Shown in pieces: positions 33,901 through 44,682 of a stretch of 64,000 bases of DNA. Each line of letters starts with the position of its first letter. Within the stretch, counting starts at the first letter, position 1. A program made the position numbers and the translations under genes. The notes beneath the pieces were generated by a model. The model did no database searches and was not told where the DNA came from. It was given only the letters and a program-made list of their open reading frames with translations. The DNA is from Cephalotus follicularis (lineage: Eukaryota > Streptophyta > Magnoliopsida > Oxalidales > Cephalotaceae): the NCBI GenBank assembly GCA_001972305.1, contig BDDD01001378.1:200561-264560 (forward strand). The letters are read 5' to 3'.

Positions 33901-35588
33901 GATTTCAAACAGATACATAAATCATTTTTCCTTAAAGTACAGATATAACTAAAAATATCATCATAGTATGACTATAATCACGCGAGCATTTGAAAACATT
34001 AAAGGAAAGTTTCAGACATTAAAACTTAAACATTTTTCAGAAATAGAGTAAATCAAAATTCATTCAGATTTGGAAATAAATAAGTGAAAACGTTCAAACA
34101 TTCAAACCATTGAAAGTATTGTAGAGTAAAAGGGTTAAAGAAAAGCGTTCCACTCACAGAACAGACCAGCAAATCCCTCGACTGGTCTCCTCCATGGCCG
34201 ACCTCAAAGGCAAGATTCTCTACCAATAGACAAACAAACAGACAAACATATACATATCATACCAGACTCGATAATCAAACAAAACTCAAACACTTACTAA
34301 GACGCGAAAAGCTTTATGCAATGAAATGCGTGCAGATGTCAGAAAAATATAACGACCTATATCGTCAATGAAATGCGTACAGATGTCAGAAAACTATAAC
34401 GACCTGTACGATCAACAACAGCAGAAGTCTAATGGTTAAAAACATTGTTTAAACCTTTAATTAAACATTCTTTCGAAATCATTAAAGCAAGTCCAAGTGG
34501 TTGTCCAGGTTATCCAAATTTGAATTGATTATACAATTCAAGCTCATATATAAAACAGAAACAGATACATATACAGAAATACAAAATTCAACGGAAAACA
34601 TATTAACGGAACAGAGTTTAAGTTTACTGAAAGCAGACAGAACGGAGCACGGAGTCGGAATCGTGGAGCAAAACTGGAACGGATCACGCCTACACGGAAA
34701 ACAGAGTTAGAAAGCTATCAGAAACTGGCTGCAGGAGGCTGCCAGTGGGTGGGCCCATGCGCCGGCGTTGGCCAGAGCTTGTTAGCCACTCGCGAATTTC
34801 GGACAACCGCAGAGTCAGATCTGGCGCACCGGAGGACGAGCATCACGGATCTGGGGCGCGTTGGTCATGACGCAACCGTATCTGGCCCGAGGGCGCGATG
34901 ACCGTGGCTTCCTTCACCGCCGATTTGAGCTTCCGGTGTCGTTACGGGTCGGGTCGTTAGAAACCACCGCGATGCCAGGATGCTGGATCTGGGCTCGCCT
35001 TGCTGTGACGGTCACCGGAGATGGAGAAATGATGTAAAACAGAGGCGGGGAGAGAGAAACGGTCACTGGGCGCGCACAGCGCGGTTGCCAGCACGGGGTT
35101 GGGTGCCGCGTGCTCGGGAGGTCGAGTCGATCCCGCCGGTGCCTTCGCCGGCCTCGTATCGGTAGTTACACTGGCGGTAGGAGCAGAGAGAGAGAGAGGA
35201 TGGGAGAAAGGATAGAGAAACCGGGGAGAAGGAGAGAGAAAAGACAAAATGAGAAAAATTTGGCATTTTCCCCTTATATTGAACCAAAACGGACCGGGTT
35301 TTTTTTCCAGAATTTAACCAATACGGACAGAAATTGGATGTTTAGGACATACCACTTGGCTTATTTTCTGAATCTAACAATCATTTTAGTAAAACATCAT
35401 TTAATTTAAAGCAAAGAAAACTAATTTTTTATACAGAAAAAACATCAGAAAGAAATCGCACTAGCAAAAATGTATTAATGACGTGATGCATATGTCATGA
35501 ATGCCAGAAAAACAGACTAACAGCTAGATAAACAGACAGAAAGCCATGTAGGCTCATAGACACAGACTACTGGGACACGGATGTCACA
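30947..35588 (-). repeat. E2 right LTR (5' LTR of the minus-strand element), interrupted
   Basis: TGACATGCCC...GATGTCACA. It matches the left LTR on both sides of the insertion at 31238-32997. TATA-like box at 35271-35278 on the minus strand. GC-rich leader-like segment at about 34640-35260. Confidence 0.85.
31238..32997 (-). mobile_element. Solo copia-type LTR nested in E2
   Basis: TGTTGGAACC...CTCTAACA with the perfect 5-bp duplication CCACA on both sides (31233-31237 and 32998-33002), 1760 bp. On the minus strand it runs TGTTAGAG to TTCCAACA, with TATATAAA at 31670-31677 followed by a CT-rich leader-like stretch, which suggests minus orientation. No coding sequence or second LTR was seen, so it is a solo LTR. 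Confidence 0.75.
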
Positions 35589-35847
35589 ATACGGGTGATA
35601 GTCTGAATTCTCGGAATTAGGCTTCAGTCGGACCATCCAGACCTTGACGTACGCAGTCTTTTCCCCGAGTACATGGGGTTTCCCGCGGGGTGATGTGGAT
35701 TCTAAGTTGAGTTCTCTGCCATAAGTTAAACGGGGTGTTTTATGTTTTCTTGTGAGTTGGAGATATATCATAATACGGGGAGTATTATGGTATAGGCTCC
35801 CCCCTTGACCGACTCGTCTTTCGGTGGTGTGGAAACAGGTCGTGTCA
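35589..35847 (+). repeat. G1 3' LTR, right piece
   Basis: Continues the 5' LTR sequence (GTGATAGTCTG...GACCATCCAGACC...) and ends GGTCGTGTCA, followed by the ATATT duplication. Confidence 0.85.
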
Positions 35848-35852
35848 ATATT

Positions 35853-36144
35853 TTACAAATCTGATCGTTCTATTTGATAATCTGTATGTGTAGATCATAC
35901 ATATTAATTTTGAAGAGAATTAAAATTCTCTAACTATTTTATTATCATATAACAATTGTAACGGTTAAGCTAGTTTTTCTTCATATCTATTTATAACGGT
36001 AAAAATTGTTATATGAAAACGAAATAGATAGTAGTATTCAATCAACTTGAAAAATTGTAGATATGATCTATGTATACGAATTATCAAACACAATGATCAG
36101 ATTTGTACAATGTAATTCGTAAGCATCCTGTTTTTAGGTGATCT
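35853..36144. mobile_element. Palindromic MITE copy C, right piece
   Basis: Continues copy C after the G1 insertion: TTACAAATCTGATCG...CGTAAGCATCC...TTTTTAGGTGATCT. The terminal TTTTTAGGTGATC is the reverse complement of the left end at 12671. Confidence 0.8.
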
Positions 36145-37357
36145 AACATCTAAGATGATCTAATATATTCACTTTCTATATATATATATAAGTCATATTA
36201 AACGTAGATGTTTTTTTAAAATATCACCTTACTTGTAATTAATTTTAATATTTGACTATATATAAATGTATTTCATGAAAATGTAGCTAGGAGGAAGTTG
36301 GTAAGGAAGTATTAAAGAAAAGTAACCAGCCCAATAAAAGTTTAAAGTTATACCATTCAACAGGCCTCCTCTTGAGGTTCCTTTGTGGATCTAGACAGTT
36401 ATATGAATTATATGCATGGGCAAAGAAATTAACAAAATAAAGAATTACAACACTAAAATAAAAGTAATTTTAGGCTCTGTTTGTTTAGAGAAAAATAACT
36501 TCTTGGAAAATATTTTCTCCATTTTTCTGTGATTGATAATCTTTAGAAAATAAGTCAAAGGAAAATAGTTTCCAGTCAACAGAAAATCTTAACAAAAATA
36601 AAGGAAAACATTTTTCTTAAAAAAAAAAAGGGAAAACATTTTCCTCTCCCTTATCTCTCACGATTAAAAAAAGCGCACAACAAAAAATGGTATACAAATC
36701 AGTTTGTTGAGAGCCGTTCCCTCTCTTCCCATTCAAAATCTCAAATCTTCCCTGTGACACTTTCTTTACACCATTGTTGGTTACAAGTATGCTTTTCTCT
36801 GTGTGTGTGCGCGCGCGCTTTGAGAATGATGATATTCTAATTAATCTACCATTTCTAGGGATTTCGACAACTTCCTTTTCACTATTGGAGCTAGAATTTC
36901 TTATCAGGTTAGCTACACCACCAATTATCATTGATCTGGTTTTTTCCATTGACAGTTAAAATGGGTTTGTTTTACTGTAGTTGTTTGGTTGTCAACAAAA
37001 ACTAAAAGAAATTCAAGCAAATTTTGGGGTTATTCTGATTAATGAAGATTTTTTTTTCTTTTTTAAAGTCTGCTTGCTTCGACTATAGAAACTAAAAAAA
37101 TTTTAAGCAAAAAATAAGGGTTATTCAGGTTAAGATTTTATTTATTAATTTTGTTATTGAGTCTATTTACTTCCTCCATGTTAATGGCTCGTCTTTTTGT
37201 TTGTTTATTTTTTAAAGTGATTTGTTTCTTGAATCTCTGGTTCTTTTGAATATTGTTGATCAATAACCTTCTCTTATTATTTTTGTCTGTTGATTGTTTG
37301 GTTCTGCTTGATTTTGGTCAGAACTTATTAAAGCATGTTGTCGTACGGAATTACTAA
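36145..37357. other. Unassigned AT-rich DNA
   Basis: No domain or convincing gene seen. GGCTCTGTTTGTTTAGAG...GGAAAATATTTTC at about 36474-36515 resembles a common plant MITE end, but no matching second end was found. A 110-codon reading frame on the minus strand (36617-36949) matches nothing I recognise, and the opposite strand is open over part of it. There is a short GT/GC alternating run at about 36800-36820. Together with 40265-40790 this is the pre-insertion target of D1. Confidence 0.4.
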
Positions 37358-38686
37358 TGTCACACCCCGTTTTTCGTTCACTTACCATGAGACAACATAT
37401 ATGGTGGTATCAGTGTTAAACATACATTCCAGCAATTCATTCAAGTAAGATAACAATATGCGGATGCAGTCAATAAGCCGGAATATAAAAATTACAAGCC
37501 ATCCGCACGCATCCCATACTACGTGCGGGTACAATTCAACATTATCCTTAACATAAGGAAAACAAAATAAACGAGGTATGAATCGTTCATTACATTACGG
37601 TACATCAAAAGAAAATAACAACCTTAAAGCGACAAAAGTAGAAGCTCTCCAAGCTTCAGCCGCAACTCCCAGTCTTCACTAATCTGAAACTGTAGGGGGT
37701 TAGCCGTTGTCCTCACTTGGCTAAATAGGAAGATAATGCATGCTAAGGAATATATAAATGCAATATGTCTGACAGTTTGTATCAATAACATATAAATGGG
37801 CCAATATATGAGCAGTCATGCCAAGTGGCCATAAACAGTACATATGCAAAGATACCGCACAAGGGTACAATCAATTCATTCACTGGTTTGGGTGTCACAT
37901 GTCGCTAACTCCTAGCACCAACTGTGCACCACCTAACGATCACCCTATGCACCGAGGATGATAGAACATGTAACATTTACTACCGGCGTTGGCGAGTAGT
38001 GTAACAAATAAAATCTGCAAGGCAAATACATTTGGGAATCGCTGGCCAACTCCTGGCACCCAGGATCCTACCGTAGTCGGAGACCGAAGCCCTCGCACGA
38101 CTACCGGCAATAATCATAGACAAACAATTCAATCAATTCAATAATAATATTACATATATCAGCAATATGCAATATAAAGTGTTTTCTTTAGAAACATATA
38201 ACCAGTCATTTATCGTACATCTCTTCGGAGGAAAACGATCTCTATTCAATAGTGGTCCTCTTTTGGAGAACAAAACATATAGTACCTCACATAGGAGGAA
38301 AATCAATAGGTTTTCATTGGTGAATGAAAATGCATATCGTAATTTGGGTACATAGCCCATATTGGTTTCAATTGTTTGAAATACAAGTGGTGGTGGTGTT
38401 AGTGACACCAAAACAGTATATACTAGGCTAATGGCAGCATATACAGTAGTAACATTTCAATGGTAACAATAACAATTGGCAGAAGTAATTCAAAGAATCA
38501 CAACGGATCAATATCTCATAGTCATTCATATGCAATTTGCACAATTAAGTGTGTATGTCGTTCAATATTAGTATGTAACTGCGTATAAGGCCAGGATTGA
38601 TTGTTCTAATCATCCATGTGAAGGCCAAGCTAATTACATTCCAATTGGAGCCTTAACAGGACTTATACAAGAAACTCTACCCAGAA

Positions 38687-38798
38687 CAGTCGGCTGCCAT
38701 CAAGAACCAGTCGGCTGTTGGGTTGTGCAGTCGACTGTAATACATAACAGTCGACTGGTGGGGTTGAGTAGTCGACTGTAATCGGTAACAGTCGACTG
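38687..38798. repeat. CAGTCGACTG palindrome cluster 1 (D1)
   Basis: Six exact or near-exact copies at 38687, 38708, 38728, 38748, about 38768 and 38789, so about 20 bp apart. The core is a perfect 10-bp palindrome. Confidence 0.9.
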
Positions 38799-40012
38799 CT
38801 TCTGCCAGAAAATGCAGGCAGCAGCAGTTATATGCAATGCAATTCAATTCCAAATCAATTTAAACACATGTAATTAATACAGAAAGTAGACATACATTAT
38901 ATGCATACTATATCTTCCATAACATTCATTATCCCTACCTCAATTTGCTATCCCAAGATCAATTGAGTGATCTATCTCTTTAAGCTTCCAAGTCACTTTT
39001 ACACCAACAATCTTCAATCCAGCAGGTTAAATCAATGCATGCATGTTTATGGACACATGCATTAGCACAGGGAGTTCAACTAGATTATACAGCTACAATT
39101 ACCACTTTTATAGTAGCTCTCTACCAATCCTTTAAGTCTTAACATCCATTTTACAACTTCCTTTGCATTCTATGTCCACCATTAGTCAATCTCGGATTCA
39201 GTGATGTTAATGTCGACAGAAGATGTATGTGTATTTTTAGGAGAATCTGTAGGCATAACAACTAACAACCTCAATTTGAAATGGAATCATTTAAACTCCC
39301 TAAGCTTCGTAGCTTATTTCTTTTACCATTCCAAATCAATTCTCAAGTTGTTAACTTAATCATGTTTGACAGAAGTATATGAATACTTAAGGAATCAAGA
39401 GGCATATACTAAGTCATAACAGCAACTATAGATCAATTAGAGTTGTTAAGATTCTCTAAGTTGTCCATATTCTTACTTCCATTTACCAATTCAATTCCAT
39501 AATTCTAAAAGATGTTAAACATAACCATGTTAACAGAAGATTAACATCCTTATAGTTGCCTTATCAACATATATCAGGGGTTCGGATTTTGGGAACTTAC
39601 CAGGAGAAATCCAAGCTTCCAAGTTCCTCCTTGAGTTCTAAACCATCAACATGCATCCAAGACAATCCTCCATCAATTCTCCTTCTTCTTTTTGTGTTTA
39701 ACAACACTCACAATTAGTCTATGCACAGATGATATAGGCTCACAATTCTGGAAATTCGTCAAGCCTTTCTCTCCCACATTTACTCCCTTCTCTCTCTCAC
39801 ATGTATCTCTTCATTCCTTGTCATTTCTCTTACTTTTCTTACCCCTTTTCTTCCTTTCTTGCAGGTTGTAGGGCCTGCAATCTTGGCAGAGAGTGCAGTG
39901 GACATGCAAGGTATCACATTGCATGTTATGGCAGCTTAGGACACTTGTCCCTTTACTTGCCACGCCTAAGCTCAGTTTGACACCTGCACAGACACATGTT
40001 CTGTCAAATTTC

Positions 40013-40094
40013 CAGTCGACTGGATGCATGGGCCAGTCGACTGTCCACAACACACACTAGGCAGTCGGCTGTTCCCCTGCGACAGTCGACTGTC
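40013..40094. repeat. CAGTCGACTG palindrome cluster 2 (D1)
   Basis: Four copies (one of them CAGTCGGCTG) within about 80 bp near the other end of D1. Confidence 0.9.
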
Positions 40095-40264
40095 CAAGGC
40101 TGTTTTAGGTTTTCTTGAGTTTTATTTTCAACAATTGCATCTCCATTCATCCCAAGCAATTACCAATCACAAAATTATGATAATTGGCAGATAATTCAAT
40201 TAAAATGTATATTTATTTTAAACATGGAAGTCAATATACATTAATCGAATTTGCGGTTGTCACA

Positions 40265-40790
40265 ACTAATAGTGGCTTATGTGAGGTGTTTTTGAGTTAT
40301 GTTAAGTGCGAATATTTCCACCTAAAGGGTATAGTTAGGTGAGGTGTTTTTGAAGACTGAGTTATGTTATGGTATAGTTGATGTTTAAATATGTACTTAT
40401 GTTGGATACTACCTTGACAATTTGAAAACCGAGATGACATATGTCAAGGATTGAACTTACTGCTAGCATTTCTATCTATGGAATTTATTAGTTTACTTAC
40501 ATTCAATCCTGGCCCTCATCTCTCTCACTTGAGATAGATTGTTTTTAGCTTTTTGGATGTAGCTTCAGCATAGGGTCTAGCTTTATTGACGGGTATGCTA
40601 GCAGTTAATAAAATGGGATACAAAAATTGGGTGCTTTGTTAGGAGAGTGGCTGGAATATGTATCAAATTTTTAGAAATTAATATGTACATGTGTGTTTAG
40701 CATAAAAATGTGTTGTTTTTAATGCGTTATTTAAGATATTTTTATGCTTGGAATAGACTACTTTGGTTGTGTTATATTGATTTTCAGATA
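40265..40790. other. Unassigned DNA right of D1
   Basis: AT-rich, no coding signal. A short local duplication of GTGAGGTGTTTTTGA is visible at about 40279 and 40341. Confidence 0.35.
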
Positions 40791-41560
40791 TAAGTGCTAA
40801 ATGACCAAAGTGCAAGAATACTACCCCAAAGTGTGCAATTTGGAGTTTGAAAGTGTAAAGATTGAAGAATTGACAAATTCAGCAGAAACAGAGCAAAACG
40901 CGTTGATGTCTATCATACACATCGATGCCTTTTCTGGGTTTACATAAAAAGCGTCGACGTCTTTCTTCAAAGCTCGACGTCTTTTCTGGGCAATGCAACT
41001 TACCTTCAAGAGCTATGAGAAAGGGATCGATGTCTTTCATCATAGGGATCGACGCTTTGAGCAAAATCGACCTGTAACTTTTGGAGCAAAAGACATCGAC
41101 GTCTTTCATCATTGGAGTCGACATCTTTTATGCGCATCTCAGCAAAACGCGACTTTTACAAGAAGACATCGACGTCTTTTAAAAGAAGTCGACGTCTTCC
41201 TCTGCAGCAGAAATAGAAAGTTAGATTTTTTGCCAGATTTTGTAACTAGGATTGCTTTATTTCCGTTTTTGATCAATTTTGTAGTTTATAAACAATGTTA
41301 TTTCGGTCAAATAGGGCAGAGTGTGTGGAAGTAGCCACCTCCCTCCTTAGTTTAGTTTCATTATGTTTTGAAGCTAGTTTTTCAAGGTTTTGGGTTAGAA
41401 CAAAGCCTAGATTGTTATTGTTTCAATTCCATCAATAAAAATACTGCTTTATATATTTACATTATTTGCTTTATGATCAATTTTAATTATTGCAATTATC
41501 TAACATTTGATCTATTAATAATGTAAGTAAGGGTATTATCATATATTTATATATATTTAA
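40790..41560 (+). repeat. Unclassified repeat with a TCGA palindrome cluster, possibly an LTR piece
   Basis: Copies of the AAAGACATCGACGTCTTT-type motif lie at about 40896-41205, with at least eight full or partial sites including GCGTCGACGTCTTTC and AAGACATCGACGTCTTTT. The sequence after it (TTCAATTCCATCAATAAAAA near 41425) looks like an LTR R region with a poly(A) signal. No termini or target duplication were identified. Confidence 0.5.
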
Positions 41561-41580
41561 TCTTGGAAACGGTTATCATC

Positions 41581-41747
41581 ACTTGAGGTGGTGACTTAGT
41601 GGTAGGAAGCCGCTCGTTCATACATGAGGTCCGGCGTTCGAGTCTCGACAAGCCCCATTATGTTCAAGTGGTCTCATGCCCTGATTAAATCGGGGGAAAG
41701 TGAGCGTGGCCTATGATTGCACCAATGAGGTCCCAACATTTTTTTAT
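41581..41747 (+). mobile_element. tRNA-derived SINE
   Basis: An A-box-like TGACTTAGTGG lies at about 41592-41602, a perfect B box GTTCGAGTC at 41636-41644, then about 100 bp of tRNA-unrelated body and a T-run end at 41740-41747. This is the layout of a plant SINE transcribed by RNA polymerase III. The 5' edge is approximate and no clear target duplication was found. Confidence 0.65.
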
Positions 41748-41809
41748 TACAGTAAACTTTATTTATTTACGATACTTAAATGACATTTATTTTTATCTTT
41801 TGATTCAGT

Positions 41810-42870
41810 ATAAAAATGGCAATATGAAAAATCAAAAATTCATTGCTCTTGATATTTCTGGAAATAATTATCTATCATAGATACTTGATGTGAAACTGCA
41901 TTTGAGTGCTAAGAAACTGAGGCACACAATTGATGAAGATAATGCAGCATCAAATGAGGAACGCGCCACTGCGCTGATTTTCCTAAGGCATCATATTGAT
42001 GATGGCCTGAAATATGAATATTTAACTGTTGAAAATCCATTTGAACTGTGACAAAACCTAAATGATAGGTTTGAGCACCTGAAAGCTGTTGTATTGCCAA
42101 AGGCATTGAATGATTGGTCACAGCTACGATTTCAGGATTTTAAAACAGTTTTGAAATATAATTCCACGTTGTTCAAAATTGTATCACAATTAAAGATGTG
42201 TGGTGAAGTTATCACTGAGGATATGTTGCTGGAGAAAACATATCAAACATTTCATGCATCCAATATGTTACTGCAACAACAGTATAGGTTGCACGGGTTC
42301 ACAAAATATCATGAACTAATTGGATCTCTTCTTATTGCGTAGCAATATAATGAATTACTCCTGCAAAATCATAAAAGTCGTCTGACTGGTTCAGCCCCTT
42401 TACCAGAGGTAAATGCAACCTCGTTAGACTTTAGAGGACGAGGAAGAGGGCATGGACGAGGACGTGCCAGTGGAAGAAATCAAAATTTCTTGGGGCCACG
42501 TAATAATAATAGCATGAAATGGCAAAATCCTGATACAAAACAACGTCAAAAGTGGCGCAATCCTGGACAATCCAGTAAGGATGAACAAACCCAAAATAAA
42601 AAGGGTAATTGCAACCGATGTGGTATGGGAGGTCATTGGAACCATGCTTGTCGCACAACGAAGCATTGGGTTGACTTATATCAAGCTTCTCTAAAAGAGA
42701 ATGACAAACGAATTGAAACAAATTTTATAGGTCATTGTGACCCTTTGGAAACTACACAATCAGAATTTGGTTCAATGGGTATAACCCATTTGGACATTGC
42801 TGATTTCGTAACTGATCCAAACGAGAAAATGAATCAAGTGATTGTCGACGAAGACTTCCATCTCGGTTGA
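41810..42870 (+). pseudogene. gag: C2 gag
   Basis: Copia-type gag beginning near SQKFIALDISGNNY. It includes FLRHHIDDGLKYEYLTVENP, LQQQYRLHGFTKYHELI, a Gly/Arg-rich RGRGRGHGRGR stretch and the zinc knuckle CNRCGMGGHWNHAC (CX2CX4HX4C). These are characteristic of an abundant plant copia gag type. In an active element it forms the particle and packages RNA. Confidence 0.8.
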
Positions 42871-42977
42871 TGTTATGTGCTATTGTTTTAATGTTTATCA
42901 CTTTTGAATAAAGTGCTTATGAAGTTAAATATAACATAGTTATATTTATTAGCATGTGTGTTTTTATCTATAGATCA

Positions 42978-44433
42978 TCATACAATGGATATTGGAGATA
43001 TATGCATAGTTGACAGTGCATCAACACACACAATACTCCAGAGTGAAAAATATTTTTCACATTTGACAATAGTAAAGGCTAATGTTGGAACAATTTCTGG
43101 TACATCAAACCTAATTGAAGGTTCTTGGATGATCAGGTTTGTGTTATCAAATGGAAAACAAATGCGCATCACAGATGCTTTATATTCAACAAAGTGTAGA
43201 AGAAACTTGCTTAGTTTCAAAGATATTCGCCTTAATGGTTATCATACTGAAACCACAAATGAAAATGGCAAAGAATATCTTTATATCACTGGTAATGTTT
43301 CCGGCTGAAAGCAAATATTGGAGAAACTCCTTGGGATTTCTTCTGGGCTATACATTATGTTAATTAGAGCAATTGAATCTCATAACGTTGTGGATTCAAA
43401 AGTCATAGACTTAAAAGGGTTCATGATTTGGCATGAACGGCTAGGCAACCCAGGTGTGACAATGATGAGTCGAATCATTGAAAGTTCACATGGTCATCCA
43501 CTTAAAAAGCAGAAAATGCTATTGAATAATGAGAACCATTGCGTTGCTTATTTGCAAGGAAAACTCATTATAAGACCATCTACAACAAAAGTGGTTGTAG
43601 AATCTCCAAAATTCTTAGAGAGAATTCAAGGAGATATTTGTGGACCGATTAATCCACCATCTGGACCATTTCGATATTTCATAGTCTTAATAGATGCATC
43701 GACAAGATGGTCGCATGTATGCTTACTTTCAACTCGCAATGTTGCATTTGTGAAACTATTGGCTCAAATAAATAAATTACGAGCACAATTTCCAGATCAT
43801 CCTATAAAGTCTATTCGGCTAGATAATGCTACTGAATTTTGTTCCAAAGCATTTGATGAATATTGCATGGCAATAGGAATTACCATTGAACATCCTGTTC
43901 CTCACGTACACACCCAAAATGGGTTAGCCGAATCTCTTATAAAGAGACTTCAATTGATTGCTCATCCTTTATTGATGAGGTCAAAGTTACCCATTTCAGC
44001 TTGGGGATATGCGATATTGCATGCTAAGGCTCTTATACGTATAAGACCGACTGCATATCATAAATATTCTCCATTGCAACTTGTTCTTGCTCAAGAACCA
44101 AACATAACCCACTTAAGAGTGTTTGGATGTGCAGTATATGTCCCTATTTCACCTCCTCAGCGGAGCAAGATGGGACCGCAATGCAGACTTGGCGTTTATG
44201 TGGGATTTGATTCTCCATCAATTATAAGGTATCTTGAGCCATTAACAGGTGACATGTTTACTTCATGTTATGCTGATTGTCAATTTGATGAATTGGTTTT
44301 CCCAGGGTTAGGGGGAGACAAGATTTTTTTGAAAAATGAAAATGAAAATTCATGGAAAGCATCAAGATTACATAGTTTTGATCCACGTACAAATGAATGT
44401 GAACTACAAGTTCAAAGGATCATTAATTTGTAA
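42978..44433 (+). pseudogene. pol: C2 protease and integrase region
   Basis: The protease region reads IVDSASTHTILQSEKYFSHL at about 43005-43065, then SKCRRNLLSFKDI-like sequence. The pre-integrase zinc region begins IWHERLGNPGV at about 43420. The integrase core spans about 43620-44100 (QGDICGPINPPSGPFRYF, RLDNATEF, HVHTQNGLAES). The conserved LRVFGCAVYVPI and GVYVGFDSPSIIRYL follow. The order (integrase before reverse transcriptase) defines copia. Confidence 0.8.
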
Positions 44434-44682
44434 AATATTACTAATCAAATGCCAGATGTATTTAATGATACTCAAAAGGTGGTAAAATCTTATATACCAG
44501 CTGTGAATGCTCCAGCAAGAATTGATATATCTAAAGCTAGTGAAAGCTCAATCGATTTATTAAAGTCTAAATCACAGTTGAAACGTGGTAGACCAATAGG
44601 TGCTAAAGATAATGTACCACGAAAATGAAAGGCAAATAAGGGTGGTGTACAAAACCCTGAAATAGCATTAACACAAGATAAT

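Larger units (their letters stand above)
26432..35588 (-). mobile_element. E2: non-coding LTR element (LARD-like) in the G1 3' LTR
   Basis: Two related LTRs (26432-29353 and 30947-35588) flank a 1.6 kb interior with no recognisable coding sequence. The primer site next to the right LTR and the polypurine tract next to the left LTR set the minus orientation. The flanks ATAAG (26427-26431) and ATACG (35589-35593) are a 5-bp duplication with one difference. The LTRs differ at about 10-15 of 100 positions at their ends, so it is old. Long LTRs with a non-coding interior fit a LARD-type element mobilised by an autonomous gypsy relative. The right LTR is interrupted by a solo LTR at 31238-32997. 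Confidence 0.8.
12706..35847 (+). mobile_element. G1: Tekay/Del-like chromovirus (Ty3/gypsy) with nested insertions
   Basis: Starts TGTAATGGC and ends GTCGTGTCA, flanked by the 5-bp duplication ATATT (12701-12705 and 35848-35852) inside a MITE. It has a 5' LTR, a Met-tRNA primer site, gag, pol ending in a chromodomain, a polypurine tract and a 3' LTR. Two later insertions lie inside it: 16104-20168 in gag and 26432-35588 in the 3' LTR. The two LTRs differ at roughly one position in ten over their first 100 bp, so it is fairly old. The coding part carries about ten breaks. Confidence 0.85.
37358..40264 (-). mobile_element. D1: solo LTR with CAGTCGACTG palindromes
   Basis: TGTCACACCCCG...GCGGTTGTCACA, 2907 bp, flanked by the perfect 5-bp duplication ACTAA (37353-37357 and 40265-40269). 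In other gypsy LTRs of this window with known polarity, the GGGGYG end is the 3' end, so the minus strand is its likely coding direction. No coding sequence. Its relative D2 lies at 47540-50335 in the opposite direction. Confidence 0.8.

Noticed and set aside
36617-36949. 110-residue minus-strand frame as a host gene
   Set aside because: No recognisable domain, no clear promoter or end signals, and the opposite strand is also open in part.
37358-40264. D1 as a complete retrotransposon
   Set aside because: No internal LTR pair, primer site or coding sequence; one pair of ends with a single target duplication fits a solo LTR.
41592-41644. Functional tRNA gene
   Set aside because: A and B boxes are present, but no cloverleaf arms or acceptor stem can be paired; the long unrelated body and T-run fit a SINE.
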